From Linanthus parryae (Eukaryota > Streptophyta > Magnoliopsida > Ericales > Polemoniaceae), in contig JALGPY010000007.1 in the NCBI GenBank assembly GCA_023055425.1, positions 15,944,001 to 16,008,000 of the forward strand: 64,000 bases of DNA, given 5' to 3'. How positions within the stretch are numbered: position 1 is the first letter of the stretch; each line of letters opens with the position of its first letter. Below are positions 47,795 to 59,100 of the stretch, in pieces. The position numbers and the translations under genes are program-made. A model generated the notes under the pieces. It saw only the letters and a program-made list of their open reading frames with translations, had not been told where the DNA came from and did no database searches.

Positions 47795-47856
47795 CTTTGA
47801 TGGCTCTCTTTATTATTAATGATATCTACAAGTTCTGTTGAAAAAAGGGAGAAAGA

Positions 47857-48172
47857 GAATGCTCAAGAGTGGTACAACCCTAACCGACAAGCTCTGATCT
47901 GATGCACCCTTCACTCTGTGTACACGTGTCAACTGGATCAGAGGAGTGTGCATATTTCCAAGGTAGAATGTTGAGTATATTAACATATCCTGTTTCCCTC
48001 CCATCCCACAAAATTCATTACTCCCACTGTAAATCTATCTATTTATACCCCCCTCCCCCACCCCACAACCACCAAGTAACCAAACTGCACTACACCCCCT
48101 CTTCTCTCTCTCGTTTCCTATTGGTTCACCTTCACCATCAAAGAGGGTGGTTTGGACTGTTGCAGCAGGGCC
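47857..48172 (+). promoter_or_regulatory. Proximal promoter and 5' UTR of the GASA gene
   Basis: A TATTTATA box at 48040-48047 lies about 125 bp before the ATG, followed by a pyrimidine-rich leader with CT runs (48100-48115). The promoter-proximal region is short: the LINE 3' end and its TSD lie only about 185 bp upstream of the TATA box. An ACACGTGTC string at 47920-47928 contains an ACGT G-box core. Confidence 0.6.
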
Positions 48173-48259
48173 ATGGCCATGGTTAAGTTCACTAGTCTCT
48201 TTCTCTTGGCCCTCCTTGGCATTTCCATGCTTCACTCACTGGTAAGAATGAACAAGAAT

Positions 48260-48295
<36 letters not shown>

Positions 48296-49263
48296 TCAGC
48301 TTTGCTTTAGGATCTGTTGGGTTCATTCATTTTGGGAAATATGAAGTGTAGAACCCGAATGAATTAATGTCCATCCAAACAGATCCTAACCTTTTTGTTA
48401 CCACCAACATTTTTGTTGGAGTAATTAAATTTATTTGTGAATTTATTTATTTATTTGTGATTTCTTCTTGTGTTATTTATAGCAGGTTCTAGCATCCCAT
48501 GGACATGGTGGACACCACCACGACAAAGTAAGATCACTTGTTTTTTTGTTGGGTTCTTTTTTTTAGAATTCCACTTGAGACCTCATGTAGTGGTTTCTAA
48601 TTCTCTACCACTGAGCTACTAGTATTCATTTTTTTTTGGTGTACTATTAAATTACTCGGTTAAACATATTTTTGGATATTGAATTATGATTTAAATTTGT
48701 ATTTAATTATTTATTTATTCTTTTTGTAGAAACGTTATGGGCCTGGAAGTCTGAAGAGTGACCGTAAGTTTCCATTTTTTTTGCAATTACTTACAAAAAG
48801 TTTGTAATTTTTTTACAAAAAAAAATGTTGTATTAACATTTACTGATGTACTCTTCAAACCCCCCAAAAAAAACATTTACTGATGTAATAGTTGAGAATT
48901 CTTGACCTATTTTGACCAGAAAGTGCAAATAAGTGGTCAATAGAAGGTCAAGATTTAATCGTACTATTTACGAGTTTGGTCAAACTGAGAATCGTTGAAT
49001 GAATGATTTCTCTGCTTGAAAGAACCGTCCAATGGATCCCATCCTTGACTGTGTTTGTGTGTGTTGTTGTTAAATGACCAGAATGCCCATCGGAGTGCAC
49101 GAGGAGGTGCGGGAAGACGCAGTACCACAAGCCATGCATGTTCTTCTGTCAGAAATGCTGCGCGAAATGTCTCTGCGTACCCCCGGGGTATTATGGTAAC
49201 AAACAAGTGTGCCCTTGCTACAACAACTGGAAGACCCAGCAAGGAGGCCCTAAGTGCCCTTGA
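48173..49263 (+). CDS. GASA/snakin cysteine-rich peptide (gibberellin-regulated family), four exons
   Basis: This encodes a secreted peptide of about 109 residues. Exons by GT-AG inspection: 48173-48241, 48483-48527, 48730-48763, 49082-49263. Exon 1 is a signal peptide (MAMVKFTSLFLLALLGISML). Exons 2 and 3 give a short His/Gly-rich and basic spacer ending GPGSLKSD. Exon 4 is the GASA domain with all 12 conserved cysteines, including KPCMFFCQKCCAKCLCVPPG and the C-terminal NNWKTQQGGPKCP. The family acts in the apoplast or wall in hormone-regulated growth, redox balance and defence; the sequence resembles GASA4/GASA6-type members. Exon 2 begins at a tandem TAGCAG acceptor, so a one-residue (Gln) isoform is possible. 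Two ATGs (48173, 48179) are in frame. Intron 1 carries an AC microsatellite. Confidence 0.94.
48263..48292 (+). repeat. (AC)15 microsatellite in GASA intron 1
   Basis: Fifteen perfect AC units just downstream of the exon 1 donor. Likely length-polymorphic. Confidence 0.95.
48560..48628 (-). mobile_element. SINE-like remnant in GASA intron 2
   Basis: On the minus strand GTAGCTCAGTGGTAGAG resembles a tRNA A box and is followed about 30 bases on by a decayed B box (GAGGTCTCAAGTGGAATTC), with an A-rich end. It is similar in style to the SINE at 17670-17769. No TSD was resolved. Confidence 0.4.
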
Positions 49264-49512
49264 AAATGCCAACCCTACCCTTTTACTAGCTAGCATCGTT
49301 ATATCTCTATCATGTTGGGGTAATTCGGGAACTTTAATTTTATATTCTAGTGCTAAACCTAAAGTTGAAGTAACTAGTTGTTGCTGCTTTGTTGGTTGGT
49401 TGGTTGTTTGGTGGTTGGAGTCTTATCATTTCTTACTGTAGTATTGGGATGGCAATAATGGTTATCCAACAAGTCACTCCATTTCCTGTGTATCATTCAT
49501 TAGTTATTACTT

Positions 49513-50483
49513 TTTTTTTCGGAAACGGTAGCTTTCATTAAATAAAAGACTATCACAGCCAATTACAAGACCAGAAAAGATCTGGAAAACAGAGTGGTAC
49601 AGAACACCAAACTCTGAAAAGAGTGCTCAAACCTCTAAAGAGAGCAAAAATAAAAAAACTTAAAAGAAACCACAATAGATATTTCCAATGCGTTGAAAAT
49701 AGGTCATCATTAAAGCTTCTGCATGCTGGCACTATCTCCCAAAATTTCAGAAAATGAGGACCGCCGGAGAAAGCAGACCAAAACAGTTCCGACCATCAGA
49801 AAAAGAACTTCGGCAGCATACCTCAACCACTGAAAACACCACCTGGAGATAACTCGAAGAGGGGCCCCAAAGCGCGATTCGACTAAAGTAACACATCTCG
49901 TCTTTCTTCAAGCGATGAACTGTGACCCCATCGAGATGACAAACATGATATATCTATAAACTTCATGACATCAGAGGGGAAGACGGAAAGGGAAAACCAA
50001 TAGACAAACAAAAAACTAAAATAAACCCAAACTAAGACACTAGAAAAAATAGATCTGGCAACCAAAGTAAGCATGGCAAGAAGGGCCGGCAAGTTTGCCG
50101 GTAAAGGGGAACGAAGGGTCGCTGCTGCGTAATGAAGAATAGCCAAACAAAAATGATTGCCCCCGACACCCCCAAGCCGGAAAACGGCGCCAAACCTCCG
50201 ATTGTGAGCACCTTGGGCCGGATCTGATGAAAAAAAACTAGAAGAGAAGAGATTTGAGGGCTCGTCGCCGCAAAGAGAGGCGGCGACGGCGAGCCCGGCG
50301 GCGAGACACAGAGACGACCAAACCTGGAACTGACGAAGATGACTGGATGCAGAGGAGAACAGAGAAGAGGGGGAAAGAAACTTGCAAAAGCAAGACGAAA
50401 AAACTCCTCAGGGAAGTACTCTCTCTCTAGTTTCTCTCTCTAAGATAGAGCAGAGAACTTACCACCCCTTTTCCAAACTTGAA
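49513..50483 (-). mobile_element. Short LINE-like retroelement with 16-bp TSD
   Basis: An exact 16-bp direct repeat TCATTAGTTATTACTT flanks the segment (49497-49512, 50484-50499). Read on the minus strand it starts with a CT-rich leader (CTCTGCTCTATCTTAGAGAG), like the 5' UTR of the LINE at 40.7 kb, and ends AATGAAAGCTACCGTTTCCG plus an A tail. At 971 bp it is far too short for ORF1 and ORF2; the frame at 50146-49883 shows no RT motif. It is probably a non-autonomous derivative with fused 5' and 3' LINE ends, mobilised by L1-type machinery. Confidence 0.78.
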
Positions 50484-50499
50484 TCATTAGTTATTACTT

Positions 50500-51109
50500 A
50501 TTAGTAGTATCAATGCTCCATGTTTCGATTTTTAACATTTTCCTCATTTTGATAATACGGCTGATCTCTACGCAAACATTTTCTATGTAATAAAAACTTC
50601 ATAAAACGAAGTCTAATGAATATATCTGCCACACAAAACAAAAAAATATATATCTTGGAAAATAGGAAAAGAGTATAAGCTACAAATAATACTACTGATA
50701 ATCTAGAATGGATAATTAAAGTAAGCATACATATATACAACACCACTTGCTGATATAATTCCACACGGGTTTGCCACAAATAGTCGATGGGAATCGCAAA
50801 TGGGTACTGGCTCAATAGTGGAGTGTTTGAAGCTCCTTTATATACGAGGTTTCGAGTTTGAACCCTATATGATGTAATTCCTAAAAAAAACCGCGGAAAT
50901 TTTCTCAAAAAGAAAAAGAATATATTTGTGAGAATTAGTTGAGTTGGTTGGCCATTGAAAAGTCGTTGTGAGATCCCGTATCCAATTCTGATGTCTATGA
51001 GTATGAGGGTGTCGAAAGTATTTTAGACGAGTTTATTATATAAAAAATGGTAGTCAAATTGGCTTTTTGAAAGAATATATTTGGCTTCCCAATGGAACTT
51101 TATATTGTA
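50500..51109. other. No gene; possible SINE at about 50800-50890
   Basis: On the plus strand TGGCTCAATAGTGGAGTG (A-box-like, about 50807-50825) and GAGTTTGAACCC (B-box-like, 50854-50865) precede TAATTCCTAAAAAAAA. This fits a tRNA-derived SINE, but no TSD was confirmed. Confidence 0.45.
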
Positions 51110-51589
51110 CTAACATCAATGTTTGCTCTCTCTCTAGAGCCTCTCCCAATGCTCATTGAGCCCCAATCTCCATCTCCTTGTTTCAGACCAACCTCCCGCC
51201 TTCCATCACCACTAACTGGTTGCTAATTGGCCGCAGCTTCCAATCACGGCCATTAATCTTTCTTTTCACCTTCTCTTCTTTGTCTTTCATTCTCGTACTA
51301 CTACATTGTCATAATTCAATTGCGTTGTAACTCACGGTTTTCTCCATGGTTGCACACTACCGAGATATTTGAAATCATTCCATTTGCATGCATTGGCTCT
51401 TTTTTATGCTGGTTATTATTTGATTAGTTTATGCTGCTAATCAAATCTTATCATATCTTCTTCTTGCATGTTTCTTCTTTATCTTTCTCTTCTTTGTGTC
51501 TAAATAGTGATAGTTTGATTCATCTCTTTGCTCCATTCTGTTGAATTTCTCCATTGCAGTTTCTTTCTCTCTTTGCCATTTTGACCATT

Positions 51590-53268
51590 ATGTCTAAACC
51601 TTATCAATTTGATACTAGTAGTCCTTCTTCTAATGATTCCATGGAGGAAAGGCTTGATGAAAGGGGTTCAGTGGTCTCATTGAATCCTACTAGAGCCTTC
51701 ACTTTTCAGGAAATCTTGAAACACACCCTGGTCGCTAAATTTCTGGGTAAAACTTCACTGTCTGCAACAAGCTATCTGCAAGGCTTGTAAAACATTTGGG
51801 TCAGTTTGGATTGAGAAAAAAGAGGATGTTTATCTCTTTCATTTTCAAAACCCTAAAGATAAGGATTTCTTTCTCAATGAATCTCTTATTTCCATGCATG
51901 GCTTATCCATGATTTTTAAAGAAAGGAGAAACAATCAAGCTCTTTCTGAAATTGATTTCTCAAAAGTTGATCTTTGTTTTCAAGTCCCAAATATTTCTCT
52001 TGAAGGTTTTGATCATGCTACGGCTGAGAAGTTGGGAAATTTAGCAGGGGATTTAATTGTAATTGATTGGTCTTTTGAAAGATGTAGAGCCTTGCATGGA
52101 TTAAGGATGTTTCTTTGGATCAAGATTTGACCCCTGGGGCGTACGTGAATGTCCCAGGGGACGAAGAGAAAAAAATGGGTATTTTTTAGTTATGAAAGAA
52201 TCTTCAAAGTGTGTTATGGGTGTGACTGTATTGGTCATGATAATAAGCATTGTAACACTAACCTGGTTGAAGTTCTGGAGAAGTTGGAAGCTTGGTATCT
52301 GCAATCCCACCACCTCTCTTCCTACCCTTTCTTTGTGAATCCACAACGGAAAATGTTCACTCACTTGCTCAAACTTCACTCAAAACATGGACCCTTGCGA
52401 ACCATGAAATTCGATACCAGTATCATCCCTGTCTATGATTTTCGTGATGTCCCAACCCTCCAAGACCCTAACCAAGGACCCCATGTCCCATCAAACCCTC
52501 ATCTCTTAGATCACTCTTCATCTTCAAACGACTCTGCAAACTTTTTCACTCCTCCCTCAAAACACAATGAGATCACCAAAAAACACAGAGTTGTGTGTAA
52601 ACCCTATTTTATAGGTGAAAGCGCTCTGTTGGATAAGCAATCAACGGGGCTACTCCAATCGTTTCAGTTTCCCCCTCAACCGGTTCCTCTCTCCCACCAA
52701 ATGCATGCATGCTTTCCAACCGGTGCCATGAATGCTTCCCCTTCCCAACATACACAACCAATCAGTTTCAATGCTGATTGGATTTCCGAGCAGGCCTTCA
52801 ATAGACACATGCACTTGGATTTTCAAAAAAGGCGATTCTTTACTGCAAGAATTGAAAAGTCTCCCACCCATCTGCACTGTAAATACCAACCTTCACTTCC
52901 AAGAACAGATTTTGGAGAATCCTCCCAGTCAATCCCTCTCTTTTCCCATCCTCTCTCGTCCTTCACCCAAATCAACTACAATGAGGCAACTCCCAACTAC
53001 CTTCAAGAAACTGCACCATGCAAGCTTCTCCATAAAAGCCCCAGAGTTCTCCCCTTCCTTAACCTCAGAACCTGATGTGGAGATTACTCAAAGAAATCAA
53101 GATATGGTAGATATTGACAAAGTCCTGAAGGAGAGTGGTCCATCTATGCCAAAAAAATCTAGGGGTAAAAGAGGGGACACCAAGAAAAAGAAGGACATGG
53201 AGAAACAGGCAATCAATAGGAAAGTGATTGGAAAAGGCAAGGGGAAGACTCAAATGGTCTTCCAATAA
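51590..53268 (+). pseudogene. LINE ORF1 (DUF4283, CCHC), frameshifted
   Basis: It starts MSKPYQFDTSSPSS and enters a DUF4283-like region (LVAKFLGK ... IDFSKVDLCFQVPN ... LHGLRMFLWIKI) spread over several frames, with frameshifts near 51770 and about 52130-52180. A CX2CX4HX4C knuckle CYGCDCIGHDNKHC is at about 52215-52256. The C-terminal part is Ser/Pro-rich and then basic (PKKSRGKRGDTKKKKD about 53145-53190), shifting frame again near 53000. Same role as the 40.7-kb LINE ORF1, but not translatable as one product. Confidence 0.78.
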
Positions 53269-54865
53269 TCTCCTCTTGCTTGAAATTAGATTTAATAACT
53301 CTCAAACCCCGCCTTGGTTCATTGGACTAGTTTATGGCCATCCCAACTTTGATATACGTGGTGATGTTTGGAAACAGTTTGATGCTATTATACCTTATCA
53401 TTGCCCCCTTATTATTTTAGGAGATTTTGATCAAGTTTTGTTTCTTCATGATAAATCTGGTCCTTGTGCTTCAAACATTAGGGAAGCTTCCCTTCTGTTG
53501 AACTACCTTAACCATTGGGGCATGTTTGAAGTTACAAATATTGGCCCCTGGTTTACTTGGACTAAAAGTAGATTTAACTCCAACCCTACTTTTGAGAGAT
53601 AAGATAGAGCTTGGTGTAATTCTGATTTTCTTTCACTATTTCCTTCATTGTCTCTACATAATCTAGGCATTGGAGCATCTGATCACCTCCCCCCCCTTGT
53701 TCTCAATCTGTTTAACTCTCCCTCCTCTCGCATCAACCCTCCTAGAAGGTTTGAGATGTGGTGGCTTAAGACCCCTGAAACTAAAGAGCTTCTTCAATTT
53801 ATTTGGCGGCTTCCCATAAGAGGATCACCTTGTTTTAGAGTGGCCAAACTTCTAGCAATAACCTTAAAATCTTTTAGAACTTGGGCCATGTCTAGACCTT
53901 CCCTGGCTAACCAAATCTCTCTAGTTAAACAGCAAGTTGCCCATTTTCAAGCCCTCTTGCCTGACCCCTTGCTGCCTCAAACTTTGTCGCTTGCCATAAA
54001 CAGCTTCATGAGCTACTAACTCAAGAAGAGACTTTCTGGGCTCATAGAGCTAGATGTAAATGGCTTAAAGAGGGAAATAAAAATACCAAATTCTTTCATG
54101 CTTACACAAAAGTAAGAAAAAATTTGAACTCAATTTGGAATCTTAAACTTAATGATGGAAGCAACATTACTGATTTATCTTCTATTATGCAATGCTTTAG
54201 TGAACACTTTAAGCAAATTTATTCTGAACCCTCGCCTAGTATGACTGAACTAATGCAACAGAATGATAATCTCTGCTACTTCTCTCTATTATTTAATATC
54301 ACAAAGACTCTTAGCCCGGACAAGCAAGATTTCCTCTCCAATCCATTTACAGCAACTGAGATATCCAATGCTGTGTTTGAAATGTCACCTCTCAAAGCCC
54401 CTGGCCCTGATGGATTTCATCCAGCTTTTTTCCAACATGATTGGCCAATATTATCCACTTCTATCACCTCTGCTGTGTTATCATTCCTTAACTCAGGTCA
54501 TATGCTTAAAGAAATTAATAAAACACATATTATTCTAATTCCCAAAACCAATAATCCCCAAACTGTAGGTGAATTTAGACCCATTAGTCTATGTAATGTA
54601 CTCTACAGATCATTGCAAAAGTCCTTGCCAACAGACTTAAGGTTGTCCTCCCTTCCCTCATTTCTATTAATCAAAATGGATTCATACCCCAGAGACTCAT
54701 ACAAGACAACATTCTTATTGGTCATGACCTTGTTCATACTATTTTCAAAGCTAAATCTAATAACCAACCAAAGCTAGGAGCTCTTAAGCTAGATATCTTT
54801 AAGGCCTTTGATAGAGTTAGATGGGATTTTCTTGAGCAAGTGATGTTTCAAATGCACTTCCCTAC
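53228..54865 (+). pseudogene. LINE ORF2 fragment (endonuclease and partial RT)
   Basis: The usual SWNCRG start of the endonuclease is absent: the frame begins in mid-domain (GLVYGHPNF, LIILGDFDQVL, GASDHLPPL), with an in-frame TAA at about 53600. RT sequence resumes at about 54124 with SPLKAPGPDGFHPAFFQ, FRPISLCNVLYR, a frameshift at about 54610, then LDIFKAFDRVRW (motif A) ending at the LTR junction. FADD and later motifs are cut off. Loss of about 80 N-terminal endonuclease residues indicates an internal deletion joining ORF1 to ORF2. Not functional. Confidence 0.85.
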
Positions 54866-55491
54866 TGTGCACAAGAGATTCCGGCAGGGAGACCTCCGTG
54901 TACACCGTACGTAGTGGATCAGGGATCGCACAGGAAGAATAGGGGTGTGTGTAGGGAGAGAGTAAGTCAGTAGCAATGTCTGAGAGAGAGACAGAGGTTT
55001 GGCAGAGCTTCCGCGTATGGCAGTGTTGTTCTCCTTTGTATGGAAAGGTTAACGATGTATATATACTGGAGAACGTGACCGTTGTAGTGTGGTTAATGCG
55101 CCCATTGATGGCGGCTTAATTAGCTTAACCATAACGGCACGTTCGTCCGAGTATATAGGAACCGTTAGAGCACGTGGTGCGCAAGTACCGGAACCGTTAC
55201 GAGGTTGACCGGGTTTGACCGGATTGACCGGGTCTAGGGAGCTCGTGCCATAAATCTCTCAAAACAGTTACTAAAGGTCGCGCGCGGGCTTGGCTCGCAC
55301 GCGACAGGGCTTACCCTAGCCTCCAAACCACAAGTCCCTACAAGTCCCGTGCAGTGGTATGCGAGGGCTCTGTCTCGCAGCCCCCACATGGATCAGCTCG
55401 GCTGGTGATCCTGTGTGTGTGGAGCACAATATGGTGTGCTGGATGGTTGCCACGTGGCCTAGATCTGCCATGTCATAAAGCAGTATCTACA
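54866..55491 (-). repeat. 3' LTR of the gypsy element
   Basis: A 626-bp segment with TG...CA ends on the minus strand (starts TGTAGATACTGC, ends CTTGTGCACA). A TATATATA motif at 55058-55065 is the likely LTR promoter. Block GCTAATTAAGCCGCCATCAA (minus strand) and the TGTAGATA start resemble the LTRs at 18521, 20660 and 36208. Its 5' partner lies outside the window, so boundaries come from the termini and the adjacent polypurine tract only. Confidence 0.75.
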
Positions 55492-56182
55492 TTAGCCCCC
55501 TTTCTGCGCGTGAAGGCTTGTAGCTGTATAGGCTTCCATGCGCGGAAACCAACATGCGCGTCGTCGTCACGTACCAATTCAAATACGGGTAGATTCAGCC
55601 CCCGTGCGTGTAATTATGACCTAAAACCCCTAGTGTCGTGCCATCTGACCTTTAGGGTTTTAGGCGTGACGTCAGCCCGTCCTGTGATTGCGCGACACGA
55701 CGGTGACGGTTGCGATTCGACTACTGAAGGGACGCAACCCTTCATTCTTCTGGATAAATACCTTGTATCCCATCATTGCAAGGCATTGCTTCTTTCTCTT
55801 AAAGTGAATGGTACCCGGAGATCTTCGAGAGCAGATCCAAATAATCAATCATCAGTTCAAGACTGCAAATCGTATTCTTCAATTGTGCATCTCCAAGCAG
55901 GCTTCAAGGAAACAAGGTTGGCCTCGTTTACTTTTTGATTTTAAAATTCCGGCGTTTGTCTTGAACTGCGTTGAATCCGTAAACTCATGAAATCTGTGAA
56001 GAGGCTTTGATCTTTAAACCCGCTTCGCTTTACTCTTTCGACGATATTGGATCTTGCAATTACCCAATTTCTGAAATCGGCACCGGAACTGTTTGCATTC
56101 CTTTGCATAAGTCTCGAATTCAAAATTCAAACTGACTGGTGTGGTATTTCTCCCCCCCTTTTTTTTTTGCCCTTTCGCAGGA
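55492..56182 (+). promoter_or_regulatory. Putative promoter and leader of the antisense PMD gene
   Basis: A GATAAATA TATA-like motif at 55753-55760 lies about 430 bp before the start codon. Just before the ATG is a polypyrimidine tract ending in TTTCGCAG (56173-56180), which looks like a splice acceptor; a 5' UTR intron is therefore possible, but no donor could be fixed. The region is inside the retrotransposon, so the gene would bring its own promoter. Confidence 0.45.
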
Positions 56183-59100
56183 ATGGCCAAAACAAGGGTA
56201 ATCAGACCCGTCAAGGAAGATGAAGAGATGCCGGAGCTTCCGCAGTCTCTGTGGCGAAAAGCCCCCTTTCTGGGTGGGAAAGACTTTTACCACGCGAGGG
56301 TGAAGGCGAAGAGGATGCCTGATCCTGTTCCCGTTGAGCGGTTGTTGACACTGACTCGCCCAGTTAACTCAGCCTTGCTCGAGTTAGTTGGCTCCGAGGA
56401 TGTGGTTCGATTGGGAATCGAGAACGGGCACTTCCCATACACTGCGATTTCTACTCAGGCGTTTGTCCAGAAGTTGGACTATATGGATGAGTGGACTGAC
56501 CACGTGTTGGGTAATTACGCCGAAACTCTTGATGAAGCCGGCATTTTCTTTGCTGTTCGTGCTATGAAGGGTGCTGCCGTGAAGTTGGATCAGTCCATGC
56601 TTCTAGACCTTCTGTCCCGCTATTCGCCTGCGACTCACACGTTTCACTTTGCTGAGTTCGAGGCTGCCCCCACTCTCGAGGACGTTCAAATGCTGTATGA
56701 GCTTTCCCCCATGGGCGAGGTGGACCCCTTGAGTCACTTAAGGACATCTGCGGAATTAGCCTTGTACGCGCAGATGGAGGAGTGCCTAGCAGAGGTGAAG
56801 AAAATCTCCACTCGGTGGACCAGTACAAAACCTCTTCCGAACTGGCAGCTGGTTGATACGTCTGCGAAGAATACCTGGAACAAGTGGTTGCAGTACTTCT
56901 TCCGAGACTATGCGAGCAGCAGCATTACTAAGAAGCTTTTGAGCGAGGATCCGGAGGCCGAGAATTACGTAGAGGGCAAGGGTTATCATTTGACCCTTTG
57001 CGCCTTTCTCTGCGCTTGGCTGTCGAGGTATCTGATTGATGGTCACCCCCATGATGGGGTCTTCTACCATGTGCTGCCACTTGCCGTGAGGCTCGCTCTT
57101 GGCCAGAGAGTCGCACTTGGACCCTTGGTCTTGGGCACGCTATATTACAGGTTGGATCAGCTGGTTCTGGCGATGAGGGAATCGCGTGGCCGCCTCGATG
57201 TTCTGACCTTTGTCAATATCAGCTTTTTGACAATGTGGGTTTTCGAGCGTTGGCCGTCTTATGCTCCAACTCCCCTCCCACTTGAGAAGTGGTGTCCCCC
57301 AGGCGAGACGAAAGCGCTCAACAGCGGAAGGGCTGCGAGATGGTTCGGGGCAAGCAACACCAAGTGTACTTGGAGCTTGATATGCGACAAGCGAAGGGAG
57401 TTCACTGCCAGGCCTTACGCCACACGTGTTGAGAATGTGCGGTGGTTTCCAAAGCTATACCCCTCCGAAGGTATGGTCTTGTCAGAAGACCTTCTCTTTG
57501 AAAAGGGACCGCATTTCCACGAGCGCTATCGTGAGTTCTTTTGCTGGTGTCTGCGGGGTTCTCTTCCTGCACTTGCAGAGCATATTCGTGAGCTCGCGCC
57601 ACGATATGAAAGGCTTACAGTGGATGTTGACCCCACTCGGGTCTCTCCTCAGTTTGGTTTCGATGCGGTGGCCCCATCGATCTGGCCCCAGTCTATCGTT
57701 AGAGGGTGCTACAAGCGCTTGCTGACAAAGGAATGCAAGACGGTCCTTATGAGCAATCTTCCCTTTGAGCAGCCTGCGGGAACTCGCAGGGGTGGTTGTT
57801 CCCAGAATTGGATCGCATACTGGATTGCCCAGCATACGAGGATGGAGACGGAGGCGGCGGCGCAGCCAGGAAGGGCCCCCTTGATCAAGAGAAACTCTTT
57901 TCCGTTTCGCCCCAATTGCAGTTTGAGCGAGTCTGAGTACGGTTGCTACTCGTTGTTGGACCGCGAGAATCATTTGTGCCCCGATTTCATTCTGAAGGAG
58001 CAGGTCGATGCAATCAAGAAGGGTGACACACAGGTCATCAAATATAGCAAGGCGTTTGCTGAGGTAAGCAGTTTCCTTGTGTGCTTTGAGCTCTTTGATT
58101 TGCTTGCACTGATGCTTTTTGTTCTGTATTGTCTAGTGTCATGTGCGGAGGTTCGCAGCTGGTGACCGTTCCAAATCGCTGGTGGATACCATTGTTGCGA
58201 CCAGAAGAAGGGGGGAGTCATATCGGCTAGCATGGAGGATGGATGCCGAGGTCGAAACAAAAGTTCGCGGGGTCATGAACACTTTTGCTGACTCGCTGAT
58301 AGACAACCCTCCGGCTCCGTCTCCTCCTAGAGATGACCCGTCCCCTCCAGCGACTGTGGCGCCGAGAGCGAAGAGGCCTAGGCAAAAGGGGATTACGATT
58401 TCTTCCCCTAGGAGCGCTCCAGCTTCGCCCCCAGCGAGGTCCCTTTCTGTCAAGGACAAAGGTAAGGGTCGTATGCCCGGCAAGGTGCGAAAAGGTCTCG
58501 CAGTTGAAACCTTCGTTCCATTCAATCAAGAGGAAGAGGAAGAGAGGCAGGAGCCCCAAGCAAGTAATGAAGAAGAAGAAGAAGGAACAGTTGTGATGCG
58601 CGAGGAAGAGTCAGGAGGTACTTCCGCCGCATTTTCTTGTCCTTTATCATAACTTCTATGCAGTTCTTTTCTTTGAACCAATTGTATATTCGCAGGTGAT
58701 GATGATGAAGCCGTTGGTGGCCTCGTGGCCAAGAGGCAAAAGAGAAATGCCCATGCTGGCGTTTCAGATGATCCCATAAGCGAGGAAGTTCTTGCTGAAT
58801 CCCGGAAGACAGCCGCGGAGGCTGCTGCGAGAAGAAGGCAGCGAGAGGAAGAGGAACTCGAGCTTGTGAAACAGCGGAGCCTCGAGGAGCGGCATGTTGA
58901 CGACTTAGCGCGTCCAACTGGCGAGGAAGACGAGCTTCCCGAAGAAGTGGCTCCTCATGCGGAGGAGGAAGATGAGGTTCCTGGAGAGGACACAGCAGAG
59001 CTAGAGCAAGTCCAAGCGGACTTCGCAGAGATCGCAGGTGGCGATAAAGGTGAGATCTTCAATCTCGCAGTTACTTATAGAGATGTAATTGTGGGTGCGT

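Larger units (their letters stand above)
40672..47842 (+). mobile_element. LINE (L1 clade), near full length, with nested hAT
   Basis: A CT-rich 5' UTR (about 40672-40879) is followed by ORF1 (40880-42601), ORF2 (42598-46642) and a 3' UTR ending AATGATATCTACAAGTTCTG plus a short A tail at 47841-47846. A 14-bp purine-rich repeat AAAAGGGAGAAAGA occurs before the start (40658-40671) and after the tail (47843-47856), and is a plausible TSD. Because it is low complexity, and because the bases right after 40671 could be MITE residue, the 5' boundary is approximate. A hAT element (46656-47794) splits the 3' UTR. Orientation is the same as the GASA gene downstream. Confidence 0.85.
51110..54865 (+). 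mobile_element. Second LINE (L1 clade), broken and truncated
   Basis: A different LINE family from 40.7 kb. It has a CT-rich leader, a disrupted ORF1, an endonuclease with its N-terminal part missing, and RT motifs up to KAFDRVRWDFLEQ, where it stops at the LTR of the gypsy element at 54866. The remaining RT, zinc-binding and RNase H parts should continue beyond the other end of that element, outside the window. The 5' boundary is uncertain. Confidence 0.8.

Noticed and set aside
47816..48235. Short minus-strand frames across the GASA promoter and exon 1
   Set aside because: Overlap the well-supported GASA exon and LINE tail; no independent evidence.
56146..56171. CT-rich tract before the PMD ATG as the retrotransposon polypurine tract (minus strand)
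   Set aside because: Not followed by a TG-starting LTR; the tract at 55492-55504 abuts a TG...CA segment with LTR features, so it was preferred.
56141..56182. Upstream extension of the PMD protein (open frame from 56141)
   Set aside because: It begins with GTG, overlaps the polypyrimidine tract and a CAG acceptor-like site; the ATG at 56183 is the better start.
57482..57973. 163-codon minus-strand frame inside the PMD gene
   Set aside because: Shadow of the plus-strand coding sequence; no pol motifs in it.
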